A DNA stretch of 64,000 nucleotides from Gallionellaceae bacterium (lineage in GTDB: Bacteria; Pseudomonadota; Gammaproteobacteria; Burkholderiales; Thiobacillaceae). Both the position numbers and the translations under genes were made by a program. Positions 10,759 through 18,809 of this stretch are shown in pieces (position 1 is the stretch's first letter; each line of letters opens with the position of its first letter). Location of the stretch: contig JAQTLU010000003.1 of NCBI GenBank assembly GCA_028714735.1, positions 62,001 through 126,000 on the forward strand. The letters are read 5' to 3'. The notes under the pieces were generated by a model. It did not search any database. It was not told the DNA's origin and saw only the letters and a program-made list of their open reading frames with translations.

Positions 10759-12171
10759 TTACCTGGGTGAGATGCCCAGTGCCTTGACCGTCGGCATGTT
10801 GAGGTAGCCGTCGTATGGCAATCCTTTCTGCTTCTGGTAGGCGGCGATCGCAGCCATGGTCTGGGGATTCATCGTTCCGGTGACGGGGCCGGGGCTGAAG
10901 CCGGCGGCCGCCAGGGCCCGCTGGATTTCCGCGACCTTGGCCTCGGTGGTATTGACGTCGCACAATATCTCGGTCCAGTACTCCTGAGCCGGGCAAACCT
11001 GAACCTCCTGCTGCACGGTGGTGTACTCGGCCGGGACCGGAATGCGGGTTTCCTTGGCCGGGGTGACCAGCTTGCTGACCTCGCGCTCAACATATTCTGC
11101 AGGAACGGGAACACGCTTCTGGGTGGCCGGTGTCACCATGGTCATGACTTCACGCTCGTAATCGACCGGGACTATCTTGGTGACGGTCGTTGCGGGTTTT
11201 ACCAGCTTGGTGACATCGCGCTCGGCATATTCGGCGGGAATCGCCACGGTGCGCGTCGTGGCAGGGGTCTTCAGCACGGTCTTCTTGACCATCTTGTATT
11301 CCGCCGGGATGTCCTCGTAACGAACATCCGCAGGGGACTTGACGACCTGACGGGTGACGGTCTGGTATTCGGCCGGCACTTCGACCAGGCACATCACCTG
11401 GCCGGTCGTTTCGTCGATCTTCTGGATATTCGTCGTGGTGCCCGGTTTCCAGGTCGTGTAGGCCTCGTGCACCAGTTTTTTCTCGGACACGGTTTCATAC
11501 ACGGCCGGCACCTCGATGGCCCTCTTGCTGGCCGGCTTTACCAAAACCTTTTCATCGACCGTCTCATAGACTGCCGGCACTTCTTCCAGCCGTGTGCTGG
11601 CGTCCTTCACCAGGACGCGTTCCTTGACCGTCGAATAGACCGCCGGCACGACCTCCTGGACTTCCTCGCTCTCGACATGGACCTTCACGGCCTTGTAGAC
11701 CGGCGGGGCGATCTCGATGCGCTCGCTGGCTTCCTTGGCCAGGACGCGTTCCTTGACCTTCTCATAGACGGCCGGCACGGTCTCGATGCGCTCACCGGCC
11801 TCCTTGACCAGTTTCTTGGCGACGTCGGTACGCATGATGGCGGGCCGGGCAACCTTGGCGAAGCATTGGCCGGCAACGGCGTTCGCAGGGGCGTTGCCAC
11901 CAGTGAAGGCACCCATCGGGAGCGGACACGGATTCGGTGCGGCCACCGGCTTGGCTACCGGGGCCGGCTCATCAACCTTGCAGCCCGGATCCAGCAGGCC
12001 CTTACCCGGGCAACCGATGGTCCGGTACAGAGGGGTACCGGTAGTGACACCGGACTCGCTAGCGGCATTGGCAGGGTTGTAGTAAGGCGCGCTCGTGGTT
12101 TCAGCACAGGCGATTCCGGCAGCAAAAAGCGCCGTGCTCAACGAACTCAAAACCAATAGTGTTGTACGCAT
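10759..12171 (-). CDS. Exported repeat protein with C-terminal peptidoglycan-binding domain
   Basis: A 470-residue exported protein. It starts at 12171, where AGGAG precedes MRTTLL, and carries a Sec signal peptide ending near ACA. Next comes the module shared with the neighbour (APYYNPANAASESG, TIGCPGKGLLDPGC), then 11 imperfect units of about 23 residues built around PAVYE or PAEYxxV and a VLVKxAxxR segment. The last 60 residues form a peptidoglycan-binding domain of the PG_binding_1 type (EIQRALAAAGF, GTMNPQTMAAIAAYQ, GYLNMPTVKALG). The layout suggests a periplasmic or cell-surface protein held on peptidoglycan by its C-terminus and extended by the repeats. The function is unknown. I do not recognise the repeat as a named family. 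Confidence 0.75.
   Translation of the reverse strand: MRTTLLVLSSLSTALFAAGIACAETTSAPYYNPANAASESGVTTGTPLYRTIGCPGKGLLDPGCKVDEPAPVAKPVAAPNPCPLPMGAFTGGNAPANAVAGQCFAKVARPAIMRTDVAKKLVKEAGERIETVPAVYEKVKERVLAKEASERIEIAPPVYKAVKVHVESEEVQEVVPAVYSTVKERVLVKDASTRLEEVPAVYETVDEKVLVKPASKRAIEVPAVYETVSEKKLVHEAYTTWKPGTTTNIQKIDETTGQVMCLVEVPAEYQTVTRQVVKSPADVRYEDIPAEYKMVKKTVLKTPATTRTVAIPAEYAERDVTKLVKPATTVTKIVPVDYEREVMTMVTPATQKRVPVPAEYVEREVSKLVTPAKETRIPVPAEYTTVQQEVQVCPAQEYWTEILCDVNTTEAKVAEIQRALAAAGFSPGPVTGTMNPQTMAAIAAYQKQKGLPYDGYLNMPTVKALGISPR
10985..11815 (-). repeat. Eleven tandem ~69-bp coding repeats (PAxY units)
   Basis: Within the exported repeat protein, P-A-x-Y or close variants recur 11 times (PAVY, PPVY, PAVY three times, PAEY three times, PVDY, PAEY twice) at about 23-residue spacing. 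The first half uses PAVYExVxE-type units and the second half PAEY units, so the array seems to be built from two diverged subtypes. One unit is longer, with an insert around TWKPGTTTNIQKID. Confidence 0.8.
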
Positions 12172-12335
12172 GTCTTCTTCTCCTTGTTGAAAGGTAAATA
12201 TACCTAATCCCATTTATGGAACTGACGTCACCATTTTATTGTATTGGCCTCCCCAGCGCTGCCGCACAAACGGCAGGATGAGATGAGTAAAGCATACCAC
12301 CATCCTAGTCGTGGTTTCAGTTTGGCATTGATTAT

Positions 12336-12350
12336 TAGTCTGGCAGACTA
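12336..12350. promoter_or_regulatory. 15-bp dyad, possible operator
   Basis: TAGTCTGGCAGACTA is a perfect palindrome with seven-base arms around a central G. It lies between the starts of the repeat protein gene (12171) and the efp terminator, so it could serve the repeat protein promoter. No regulator is identified. The rest of 12172-12410 shows no gene. Confidence 0.35.
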
Positions 12351-12410
12351 TCTGTAAACAAAACTTTATTTGCCTGCCTTGCCTATATGCGGCATTTTCC
12401 AGGCGCCAAT

Positions 12411-12437
12411 AAAAAACCGCCCGAAGGCGGTTTTTTT
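12411..12437 (-). terminator. Intrinsic terminator after efp
   Basis: Stem CCGCC (12417-12421) and GGCGG (12426-12430) around a CGAA loop, flanked by A and T tracts on both sides, so it can act in either direction. It lies 20 bases beyond the efp stop on the minus strand. Confidence 0.85.
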
Positions 12438-12456
12438 GATTTCAAGCGAAGACAGC

Positions 12457-13017
12457 TTATTTCACCCGGTTCCGATATTCGCCGGTTGCCGTATCGATCT
12501 CGATCCTGTCGCCGATTTCAACGAAGGCGGGAACCGAAACCGTGTGGCCGGTGGGCTTGATGCGGGCCGGCTTCATTACCTTGCCGGAGGTGTCGCCCTT
12601 GACGGCAGGCTCGGTGTATTCGACTTCGCGCACCACTGAGTTGGGCATGTTGACGGAGAGTGCCTTGCCTTCGTAGAACACCACCTCGCAGGGCATGGCG
12701 TCTTCCAGGTAATTCAGCATGTCGCCCAGGTTGTCGGCTTCGATCTCATACTGGTTGTAGTCACCATCCATGAACACATACATGGGGTCGGCGAAGTAGG
12801 AATAGGTACATTCCTTGCGATCCAGAGTGACGGTATCGAACTTCTCGTCGGCCTTGTACACGGTTTCCGTGCCAGCGCCGGTAAGGAGGTTCTTCATCTT
12901 CATCTTGACTACTGAGGCATTGCGACCGGATTTGGAGAATTCGGCCTTCTGAACCACCAGCGGGGCGTTGCCCACCATGATGACGTTGCCAGCGCGGAGT
13001 TCCTGTGCGATTTTCAT
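12457..13017 (-). CDS. efp: Elongation factor P (Arg32 type)
   Basis: EF-P rescues ribosomes stalled at consecutive prolines. The 186 residues cover the KOW-like domain I and two OB domains, with the conserved [14 protein letters not shown] and the C-terminal [17 protein letters not shown]. Position 32, the residue at the tip of domain I, is arginine in SKSGRNAS and not lysine. This is the form modified by EarP with dTDP-L-rhamnose, and the earP gene lies immediately upstream (48-base gap). The pair therefore encodes the rhamnosylation branch of EF-P activation; no EpmA/EpmB is expected. It ends at a strong terminator. Confidence 0.98.
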   Translation of the reverse strand: MKIAQELRAGNVIMVGNAPLVVQKAEFSKSGRNASVVKMKMKNLLTGAGTETVYKADEKFDTVTLDRKECTYSYFADPMYVFMDGDYNQYEIEADNLGDMLNYLEDAMPCEVVFYEGKALSVNMPNSVVREVEYTEPAVKGDTSGKVMKPARIKPTGHTVSVPAFVEIGDRIEIDTATGEYRNRVK

Positions 13018-13065
13018 GATCTGTTCGGAAAAGTGGGTCTGTAAAAAGCTGATTATTATAACTTT

Positions 13066-14214
13066 TTATTTTGATTTTTCATTACAGAATTTCACCAGAT
13101 TGCCAGCCAGGTCGTCGACCTCGTCCAGGCTGGTCTGCCAGGCAGCCGATCGCATGAGCCATTGTTCCCGGTACGCCCAGAAAGGCGCCCAGGCCGGGCC
13201 GGCAGCGCCGTCCTCGTTCCATGTCTGCCAGAGCCGGCGCAAGGCTTCTGCCATGGCCTCGGCCATCCCGCTGCAGTACAGGTCTAGCAAGGCGTCGATC
13301 TTGGGCCAATGGGCGCCTTCCTCCTGCCGATAGGCCTGCCAGACCATGGCTTTTCCTGCCCACATCGCCCGTACCAGGGAATCCTCGCCGCGTACCAGGT
13401 TGCAGTCGCAGGCCCACAGCAACCGGTCATAGCGATCCTGATCCAGCATCGGTAGGACATGCACCGTCAAGGCCCCCCGGTCCAGAACCGCGCCAGGCGC
13501 CAGGGCGGTTCGGCCGGAAAATCGGGCCACATTCAGGAGTGGTTTGCCTTCCGGTACCAGGCAACGTACTGGCTGAGCCCCTTCAGCCCAGGCCTGGAAC
13601 AGGCTTTCGATGGCCTGGCTTTCATAGCTGAACAGGGAGACGCGCAGTTCTCCCGGGCGCTCGACCGGAACGGCGAGCGCCCGCCAGAATTCGTTGCGTG
13701 CCTGAACGTCGGCCTGAAAGGCATCCCGTTCCCGGATCAGCCATGACTCCTTCAAGACGCCGCCAGTACCGGCCACGTAGCCGGGCATGAAGAAATACTT
13801 GGTCAGGGGCAGGCGAGGGTGGGGCGAGGGCAGCGCATGGCAACCGGCTACCCAAGCCTCGGCACTCAGGTATTCCAGATTGAGCCAGAGTGGTTTGACC
13901 GCTTGCTCGGCCATGGCTTTTTCATACTGTTCGGGTAGATGGCAGGCCAGCGCCTCGATCACCACGTCGGCAGGTTCGACTTCGGGGAGGGGTGAACGCC
14001 AGCGTCGTATGTCGACCCCGGAACAGGTCTGGCAATCCAGGCCTGGATCGATCTCCGGCCGGATGTGGCGAAAGCTCTCCAGGTCGTCGACCCACAGGCG
14101 TACCTGGAGTGGGTATTCGGCAACGAGTTGGCGGGCGAGCCGCCAGGTGATGCCGATGTCACCGTAATTGTCGATGACGGTGCAGAAGATGTCCCAGCGT
14201 GGTCCGGGGCGCAT
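13066..14214 (-). CDS. earP: EF-P arginine rhamnosyltransferase EarP
   Basis: EarP transfers L-rhamnose from dTDP-rhamnose to Arg32 of EF-P. The 382-residue protein starts with WDIFCTVIDNYGDIGITWR, where the two aspartates at residues 15 and 19 have the spacing of the catalytic pair in the family. Family landmarks in the C-terminal half include NLVRGEDSLVRAMWAGKAMVWQ, the nucleotide-sugar binding face of its GT-B fold. Its start is six bases after the stop of the nitronate monooxygenase-like gene and its end is followed closely by efp, so the three are probably one transcript. Confidence 0.96.
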   Translation of the reverse strand: MRPGPRWDIFCTVIDNYGDIGITWRLARQLVAEYPLQVRLWVDDLESFRHIRPEIDPGLDCQTCSGVDIRRWRSPLPEVEPADVVIEALACHLPEQYEKAMAEQAVKPLWLNLEYLSAEAWVAGCHALPSPHPRLPLTKYFFMPGYVAGTGGVLKESWLIRERDAFQADVQARNEFWRALAVPVERPGELRVSLFSYESQAIESLFQAWAEGAQPVRCLVPEGKPLLNVARFSGRTALAPGAVLDRGALTVHVLPMLDQDRYDRLLWACDCNLVRGEDSLVRAMWAGKAMVWQAYRQEEGAHWPKIDALLDLYCSGMAEAMAEALRRLWQTWNEDGAAGPAWAPFWAYREQWLMRSAAWQTSLDEVDDLAGNLVKFCNEKSK

Positions 14215-14220
14215 GACGCC

Positions 14221-15474
14221 TCATTCAGGCAGCAGGATCTTGCCTTCCTTGCTGAACTGGTAATCCTTGAAGACGTGCTCCGCGCTGAGGAGGTGGTAGC
14301 TGCCATCCTCGGCCTGACGGGTGGTGTCCTTGAGCCGGTAGGTATAGTGCCCGCAGGTCCAGATGTCGAAATTGCGGAAGTGGGTGCACAGGCAGGTCTT
14401 GTCCCAGACCTTGATCTTCTTGGCGTCCGGATGCGCGGCCACCTCGCGGTTGTAGGCCTCGATATAGGCGCACTTGCCGTTGCTGTCGAGGATGTAGCCA
14501 TAGGCCTCGCAGTTCGGCCGGATGCCCGAGCCGATGCCGGGGCTGTTTATCAGCATGCGCATCGGGTAGCCGGTCGGCGAGATGGCGTTGACCTCGATAT
14601 CCTTTTCGTCGGCCTTGATATATTCCTGTTTGGTCTCGTCGGGCAGGCCGCATTCATTGGAGATGGTGAAGCGGGTGGCGACCTGGACGGCGGCGGCGCC
14701 CCGTTCAAGGAAGTTCACCGCATCGCTGCCGGTGAAGATGCCACCGGCCGGGATGATGGGGATATCGATCTGTTCGGCCTTCAGCCAGGCGAGGATCTCG
14801 GTGACGATGCTGGCCAGGTCGTATTTCATCCAGTCGTCCAGGCCGAAGCCCAGGTGACCGCCTGCCAGAGGGCCTTCGACCACGACGTAATCGGGCAGTC
14901 GGCCGGTACGGCTGTTCTTGCGCAGGAACAGTTGCAGGGCGCGCAGGGAGGACACGATGATGCCGATCTTGGCGTCGCGGAAACGGCGATGTTCCTCGAT
15001 CAGCGCCAGCGAACCCAGGTGCAGGCCGGCCGCCAGGGTGATGCCGTCGATGCCCGCATCGAGCGCCGCATTCAGGCGCACCTTGAGGGTCTCCTTGGGC
15101 GCGTTCATGGTCAGCTTTTCCATGCAGTTGATGAAGACCATGCCTTCACCCCGCTTGGCTTCCATGGTTCTGCTGACGTGCAGACGCGTGGCTTCCTCGA
15201 TCTGGCCGAGGTTGAACTTCACCTCGGATTTGTCGGTATTGGCGACGTTGTACTTGTACTGCTTGAGTTTTTCCTTGACGAACTTGGTGTCGTAGCGACG
15301 ATCCGCCACGGTGGGCAGCATTGCGTCCGAGATATGGCCGACGCCGCCCAGGCGTGCCGCTTCCAGGGCCAGTTCAGCGGTGGAAATATCCACGCCCATG
15401 CCGCCGATCATGATCGGCACCAGTTCCATGTCACCCAGCTTCAGGCGGAAATCATCAACACACTTCGTCGTCAT
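14221..15474 (-). CDS. Nitronate monooxygenase / 2-nitropropane dioxygenase-like flavoprotein
   Basis: A TIM-barrel FMN protein of the NPD/NMO superfamily, 417 residues. Features are MIGGMGVDIST near the N-terminus, VVVEGPLAGGHLGFG (the phosphate and active-site loop with the family histidine), IPIIPAGGIFTGSDAVNFL and GAAAVQVATRF. Beyond residue 300 it carries a cysteine-containing extension (PNCEAYG, KCAYIEAYN, KTCLCTHFRNFD, WTCGHYTY) that standard NMOs lack and that may bind a metal or Fe-S cluster. The substrate is unknown; enoyl-reductase FabK-like activity is an alternative, although fabI is present elsewhere in this window. It heads the earP-efp transcript. Confidence 0.8.
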   Translation of the reverse strand: MTTKCVDDFRLKLGDMELVPIMIGGMGVDISTAELALEAARLGGVGHISDAMLPTVADRRYDTKFVKEKLKQYKYNVANTDKSEVKFNLGQIEEATRLHVSRTMEAKRGEGMVFINCMEKLTMNAPKETLKVRLNAALDAGIDGITLAAGLHLGSLALIEEHRRFRDAKIGIIVSSLRALQLFLRKNSRTGRLPDYVVVEGPLAGGHLGFGLDDWMKYDLASIVTEILAWLKAEQIDIPIIPAGGIFTGSDAVNFLERGAAAVQVATRFTISNECGLPDETKQEYIKADEKDIEVNAISPTGYPMRMLINSPGIGSGIRPNCEAYGYILDSNGKCAYIEAYNREVAAHPDAKKIKVWDKTCLCTHFRNFDIWTCGHYTYRLKDTTRQAEDGSYHLLSAEHVFKDYQFSKEGKILLPE

Positions 15475-15602
15475 ATCCGGTTTGCTCGCTCCGTTGTCGG
15501 CGAATGGCTATCCGCGACATGGCATATATCAAGAGCGCGACATGATACGGGTTTCCGATCCGATCCAACAGCATCTTGCATTTTCATTACTTCCGGATTC
15601 GG

Positions 15603-15616
15603 CTGACATAAGTCAA
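15603..15616. promoter_or_regulatory. FNR/ANR-like dyad upstream of yhcC-ubiU-ubiV
   Basis: CTGAC-ATAA-GTCAA is a palindrome with a four-base centre, matching 7 of 10 defined positions of the FNR consensus TTGAT-N4-ATCAA. It lies about 85 bases before the yhcC start. Oxygen-independent ubiquinone genes are FNR/ANR-controlled in other proteobacteria, so the location makes sense, but the match is imperfect. Confidence 0.35.
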
Positions 15617-15700
15617 CCAGGGCAGGCCTCTTGTGGAAAAGGGATTAACCGTCATTAAGAATACCGTGCTATCTTTTTATCCGTTTTTTTGCCGATTACC

Positions 15701-16648
15701 ATGCCTCTTTCCGACGTCGTTACCACTTTTGGCCAATGGCTGCTCGCCAAGCATGGCGAGCGGGTGCACAAGATCGCCCTCGATGTGGGTTTCACCTGCC
15801 CCAATCGCGATGGCAGCAAGGGCACGGGTGGCTGCACCTTCTGCAATAACGCCTCCTTCAGCCCCGGCAGCCGTTTGAATAAGTCGATGGACGAACAGAT
15901 GGACTCCGGGCGGCGCGGCGTCGGCCGGCGCACCGGAGCGGGCAAATACCTGGCCTATTTCCAGGCCTATACCAACACCTACGATGAAGTCGAACGGCTG
16001 AAACAGCTATACGACGAGGCCCTGGCCCATCCGGGCATGATCGGCCTCTCGGTCGGTACCCGGCCGGACTGCGTGCCGGATGAAGTGCTCGACTTGCTCG
16101 CGACCTACCGCGACCGCGGCATGGAGGTCTGGCTGGAACTGGGCCTGCAGTCGGCCTTCGACGACAGCCTGGCCCGGGTCAATCGCGGCCACGGCTTTGC
16201 CGAATACGCCGAGACCTGCCGCAAGGCCCGGCAAATGGCGATACCGGTCTGCACCCACTTGATCTTCGGCCTGCCCGGCGAGACCGAGTGGCACTACCAG
16301 CGCACCCTGGACCGGGTACTCGACCTCGGCACCGATGGCCTGAAACTGCATCCGCTGCATGTCGTTCGCCACACCTTGCTGGCCCATCAGTGGCGTCATG
16401 GCGAATATGCGCCGATGGCCATGGACGACTACATCCGCGTCGCTGCCGACCTGATCGAGCGGACGCCGAAGGAAGTGATCTACCACCGGATCACCGGCAC
16501 CGCGCCGGTCGACATCCTGCTGGCGCCGATGTGGTGCCAGCACAAGTGGCCGATACTCAATGGTATCGAAACCCTTTTGAAGACACGCGGCAGCCGGCAG
16601 GGCACACACGCTGGCGCCGCCGCAACGGAACTCAAGCATGTCGCCTAA
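15701..16648 (+). CDS. yhcC: TIGR01212-family radical SAM protein YhcC
   Basis: A radical SAM enzyme of the YhcC group, 315 residues. The cluster-binding cysteines are in FTCPNRDGSKGTGGCTFCNN, with the wide CX11-12CXXC spacing of this family in place of CX3CX2C. A conserved GLQSAFDDSLARVNRGH segment and THLIFGLPGE follow. I start it at the ATG at 15701; a TTG four codons earlier is possible, and no clear ribosome binding site decides. The product is unknown in this organism. Its end overlaps ubiU by 11 bases, which ties it to the ubiquinone genes. Confidence 0.88.
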   Translation: MPLSDVVTTFGQWLLAKHGERVHKIALDVGFTCPNRDGSKGTGGCTFCNNASFSPGSRLNKSMDEQMDSGRRGVGRRTGAGKYLAYFQAYTNTYDEVERLKQLYDEALAHPGMIGLSVGTRPDCVPDEVLDLLATYRDRGMEVWLELGLQSAFDDSLARVNRGHGFAEYAETCRKARQMAIPVCTHLIFGLPGETEWHYQRTLDRVLDLGTDGLKLHPLHVVRHTLLAHQWRHGEYAPMAMDDYIRVAADLIERTPKEVIYHRITGTAPVDILLAPMWCQHKWPILNGIETLLKTRGSRQGTHAGAAATELKHVA

Positions 16649-17651
16649 ACCATTGCTGGACCTGATCTGCCCGGCCGGCAGCCTGCCGGCCCTGAAGGCC
16701 GCCGTCGACCACGGCGCCGACGGCGTTTACCTCGGCCTCAAGGACAACACCAACGCACGCAACTTCGCCGGCCTCAACTTCGACGAGAAGACGCTTGCGG
16801 AGGGCATCCGCTATGCCCAGGGGAAAAAGAAAAAGGTGCTGATGGCGCTCAACACCTATCCGCAGCCCGCCACCCTGCCGCGCTGGCACCAGGCGGTCGA
16901 CAAGGCGGCGACGCTGGGCATCGATGCCGTCATCCTGGCCGATCCCGGCCTGATGGCCTATGCCCGCAAGACCCATCCTGACCTGCGCCTGCACCTGTCG
17001 GTGCAGGGTTCGGCGACCAACTACGAGGCGATCAACTTCTACCGCGACCGCTTCGGCATCCAGCGCGCCGTGCTGCCGCGCGTGCTCTCGCTGGCCCAGG
17101 TCGAGAACGTGATCAACAACACCCCGGTCGAGATCGAACTGTTCGGTTTCGGCGGTCTCTGCGTCATGGTCGAGGGCCGCTGCCTGCTGTCGTCCTACGC
17201 CTGCGGCGATTCCCCCAACACCTTCGGCGCCTGCTCGCCCGGCCACGCCGTACGCTGGCAGCAGACCGCCAAGGGCATGGAAACCCGGCTCAACGGCATC
17301 CTGATCGATCGCTACGCCGATGACGAGAAGGCGGGCTACCCGACGCTGTGCAAGGGCCGTTTCGAGGTCGAGGGCGAGACCTACTATGCCCTGGAAGAAC
17401 CGACCAGCCTGAACAGCCTGGAAATGCTGCCCGAGATGTACCGCCTGGGCGTGGCCGCGATCAAGATCGAGGGCCGCCAGCGCAGCCCGACCTACGTCGC
17501 CCAGGTCACCCAGGTCTGGCGCGCCGCCATCGACGCGGTGAAGCAGGCGCCGGATGCCTTTGCCAGCAAGGCCACCTGGACCGCCCAGCTCGTCAAGGTG
17601 TCCGAGGGCAGCATGCACACCCTCGGCGCTTACTATCGGCCATGGAAATGA
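16638..17651 (+). CDS. ubiU: U32-family UbiU, oxygen-independent ubiquinone hydroxylation
   Basis: UbiU and UbiV form a 4Fe-4S heterodimer that hydroxylates the ubiquinone ring without O2, with prephenate as oxygen donor in E. coli. This 337-residue protein starts LLDLICPAGSLPALKAAVDHGADGVY in two conserved blocks. The ligand cysteines are in LCVMVEGRCLLSSYACG and FGACSPGH, followed by a later CKGRFEVEGETYYALEEP block. It overlaps yhcC at its start and ubiV at its end. The third factor, UbiT (SCP2 domain), is not in the window. Confidence 0.93.
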   Translation: MSPKPLLDLICPAGSLPALKAAVDHGADGVYLGLKDNTNARNFAGLNFDEKTLAEGIRYAQGKKKKVLMALNTYPQPATLPRWHQAVDKAATLGIDAVILADPGLMAYARKTHPDLRLHLSVQGSATNYEAINFYRDRFGIQRAVLPRVLSLAQVENVINNTPVEIELFGFGGLCVMVEGRCLLSSYACGDSPNTFGACSPGHAVRWQQTAKGMETRLNGILIDRYADDEKAGYPTLCKGRFEVEGETYYALEEPTSLNSLEMLPEMYRLGVAAIKIEGRQRSPTYVAQVTQVWRAAIDAVKQAPDAFASKATWTAQLVKVSEGSMHTLGAYYRPWK

Positions 17652-18538
17652 TGAAACTCTCACTGGGTCCGCTCCTCTACTACTGGTCCCGCGAGGACAC
17701 CCTGGCGTTCTATGAAGCCGCTGCCGGATGGCCGGTCGACATCGTCTACCTGGGCGAGACGGTCTGCTCGCGCCGCCACCTGCTGCGCCTGAGCGACTGG
17801 CTGGAACTGGCCGACAGGCTGGCCGATGCGGGCAAGGAAGTGGTCCTCTCGACGCTGCCGCTGATCGAGTCGGAATCCGATCTCAAGGCCCTGCGCAAGC
17901 TGGTTGGCAACGGCCGGCACCGGGTTGAGGCCAACGATTTCGGCGCGGTGCGCTTGTGTGCCGAGGCCGGTATCGCCTTCGTGGCGGGGCCGACGCTCAA
18001 CGTATACAACCCGGAAACCCTGGCCATGCTGGCTGGAATGGGTGCCATCCGTTGGGTGCCGCCGGTCGAGATGACCCATGCCATGCTGAAGGCCATGCCG
18101 ATCCCCGCGGGCATGGCAACGGAGCTATTCAGCTATGGCCGCCTGCCGCTGGCCTACTCGGCGCGCTGTTTTACCGCGCGTCGCTACAACCTGCAAAAGG
18201 ATGACTGCCAGTTCAAGTGCCTGGAACACCCGGAAGGACTCACCCTGTATACCCGCGAGGAGCAAGCCTTCCTGGCCATGAACGGCATCCAGACCCAATC
18301 GGCGCGCATCTACACCCTGGCGCACCGGGTCCGCGAACTGGCCGATGCCGGCGTCGAGGTGCTTCGCCTGTCGCCGCAGTACCGCAATATGGCTGCGGTG
18401 GTGGACCACTATCGCAATGCCATGACAGGCGAAACAGCCGATCCGGCCGCACTGCGCAAATTCATGTATGCCGATCCCTGCGATGGCTACTGGCTGGGCA
18501 AGGCCGGAGCCGACTTTCTGCCGGAGAAAGCCGCCTGA
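17642..18538 (+). CDS. ubiV: U32-family UbiV, partner of UbiU
   Basis: The shorter U32 protein of the UbiUV pair, 298 residues. It has the expected VYLGETVCSRRH near residue 35, a central ELFSYGRLPLAYSARCFTARR and FKCLEHPEG, which hold the cluster-binding cysteines. Starts at 17642, 17648 and 17651 are all possible; 17648 gives an ATGA overlap with the ubiU stop. Together with ubiU it points to anaerobic respiration that needs ubiquinone, for example denitrification, as is usual in Rhodocyclales. Confidence 0.92.
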   Translation: MEMMKLSLGPLLYYWSREDTLAFYEAAAGWPVDIVYLGETVCSRRHLLRLSDWLELADRLADAGKEVVLSTLPLIESESDLKALRKLVGNGRHRVEANDFGAVRLCAEAGIAFVAGPTLNVYNPETLAMLAGMGAIRWVPPVEMTHAMLKAMPIPAGMATELFSYGRLPLAYSARCFTARRYNLQKDDCQFKCLEHPEGLTLYTREEQAFLAMNGIQTQSARIYTLAHRVRELADAGVEVLRLSPQYRNMAAVVDHYRNAMTGETADPAALRKFMYADPCDGYWLGKAGADFLPEKAA

Positions 18539-18682
18539 TCAGTTTGCTGGTGAGCTGGTTGCCATGGCTCCGGGTTCGCCCGGGTGGCCGCCGATCAGGT
18601 AGGGAATGCTGATGAAGGCGATCGAGAAGATCAGCAACAGCGAGCCTATGATCCTGGCGAAGAGTTCCTGGGTGATTTTCAT
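18539..18682 (-). CDS. Small single-span membrane protein, 47 residues
   Basis: Starts MKITQELFARIIG at 18682 after a good AGGAG site. Residues 12-31 form one hydrophobic span (LLLIFSIAFISIPYLI), followed by a short polar tail (GGHPGEPGAMATSSPAN). No family is recognised. It lies between ubiV (convergent stop) and the cytochrome c peroxidase gene, and has a PmrA/QseB-like box 60 bases upstream, like the peroxidase gene itself. It may be a small stress or respiratory membrane subunit. Confidence 0.6.
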   Translation of the reverse strand: MKITQELFARIIGSLLLIFSIAFISIPYLIGGHPGEPGAMATSSPAN

Positions 18683-18741
18683 GGTGGTTCTCCTAAGATG
18701 CGACGCGGCTGCGTCGAGGGTGACCAGCATGGTGCCGACGG

Positions 18742-18758
18742 ATTAAACAGGCCTTAAG
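18742..18758 (-). promoter_or_regulatory. YTTAAK-N5-YTTAAK box upstream of the 47-residue membrane protein
   Basis: On the minus strand CTTAAG-GCCTG-TTTAAT, an 11-bp direct repeat that fits the PmrA/QseB-type operator pattern YTTAAK-N5-YTTAAK at every defined position. It is about 60 bases before the start codon at 18682. Confidence 0.45.
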
Positions 18759-18772
18759 ACATCAATCACCCT

Positions 18773-18804
18773 GAAGCTGCGGCGACCCGGGTCGCCGCAG
18801 CTTC
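18773..18804. repeat. Perfect 16-bp inverted repeat after the peroxidase gene
   Basis: GAAGCTGCGGCGACCC is followed directly by its exact reverse complement. It begins five bases after the peroxidase stop on the minus strand. No T tract follows, so it is either a rho-independent-like hairpin without a tail, an mRNA-stabilising 3' stem or a protein-binding dyad. Confidence 0.75.
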
Positions 18805-18809
18805 AATGC

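Noticed and set aside
13076-13083. TTTTTCAT, the Tn4371 attachment core
   Set aside because: It is within the end of earP in a conserved housekeeping operon with no element genes near; a chance T-rich match.
14065-15606. 513-codon open frame opposite the NMO-like gene
   Set aside because: It mirrors a conserved flavoprotein and earP; repetitive Asp/Gly/His content is typical of antisense frames here.
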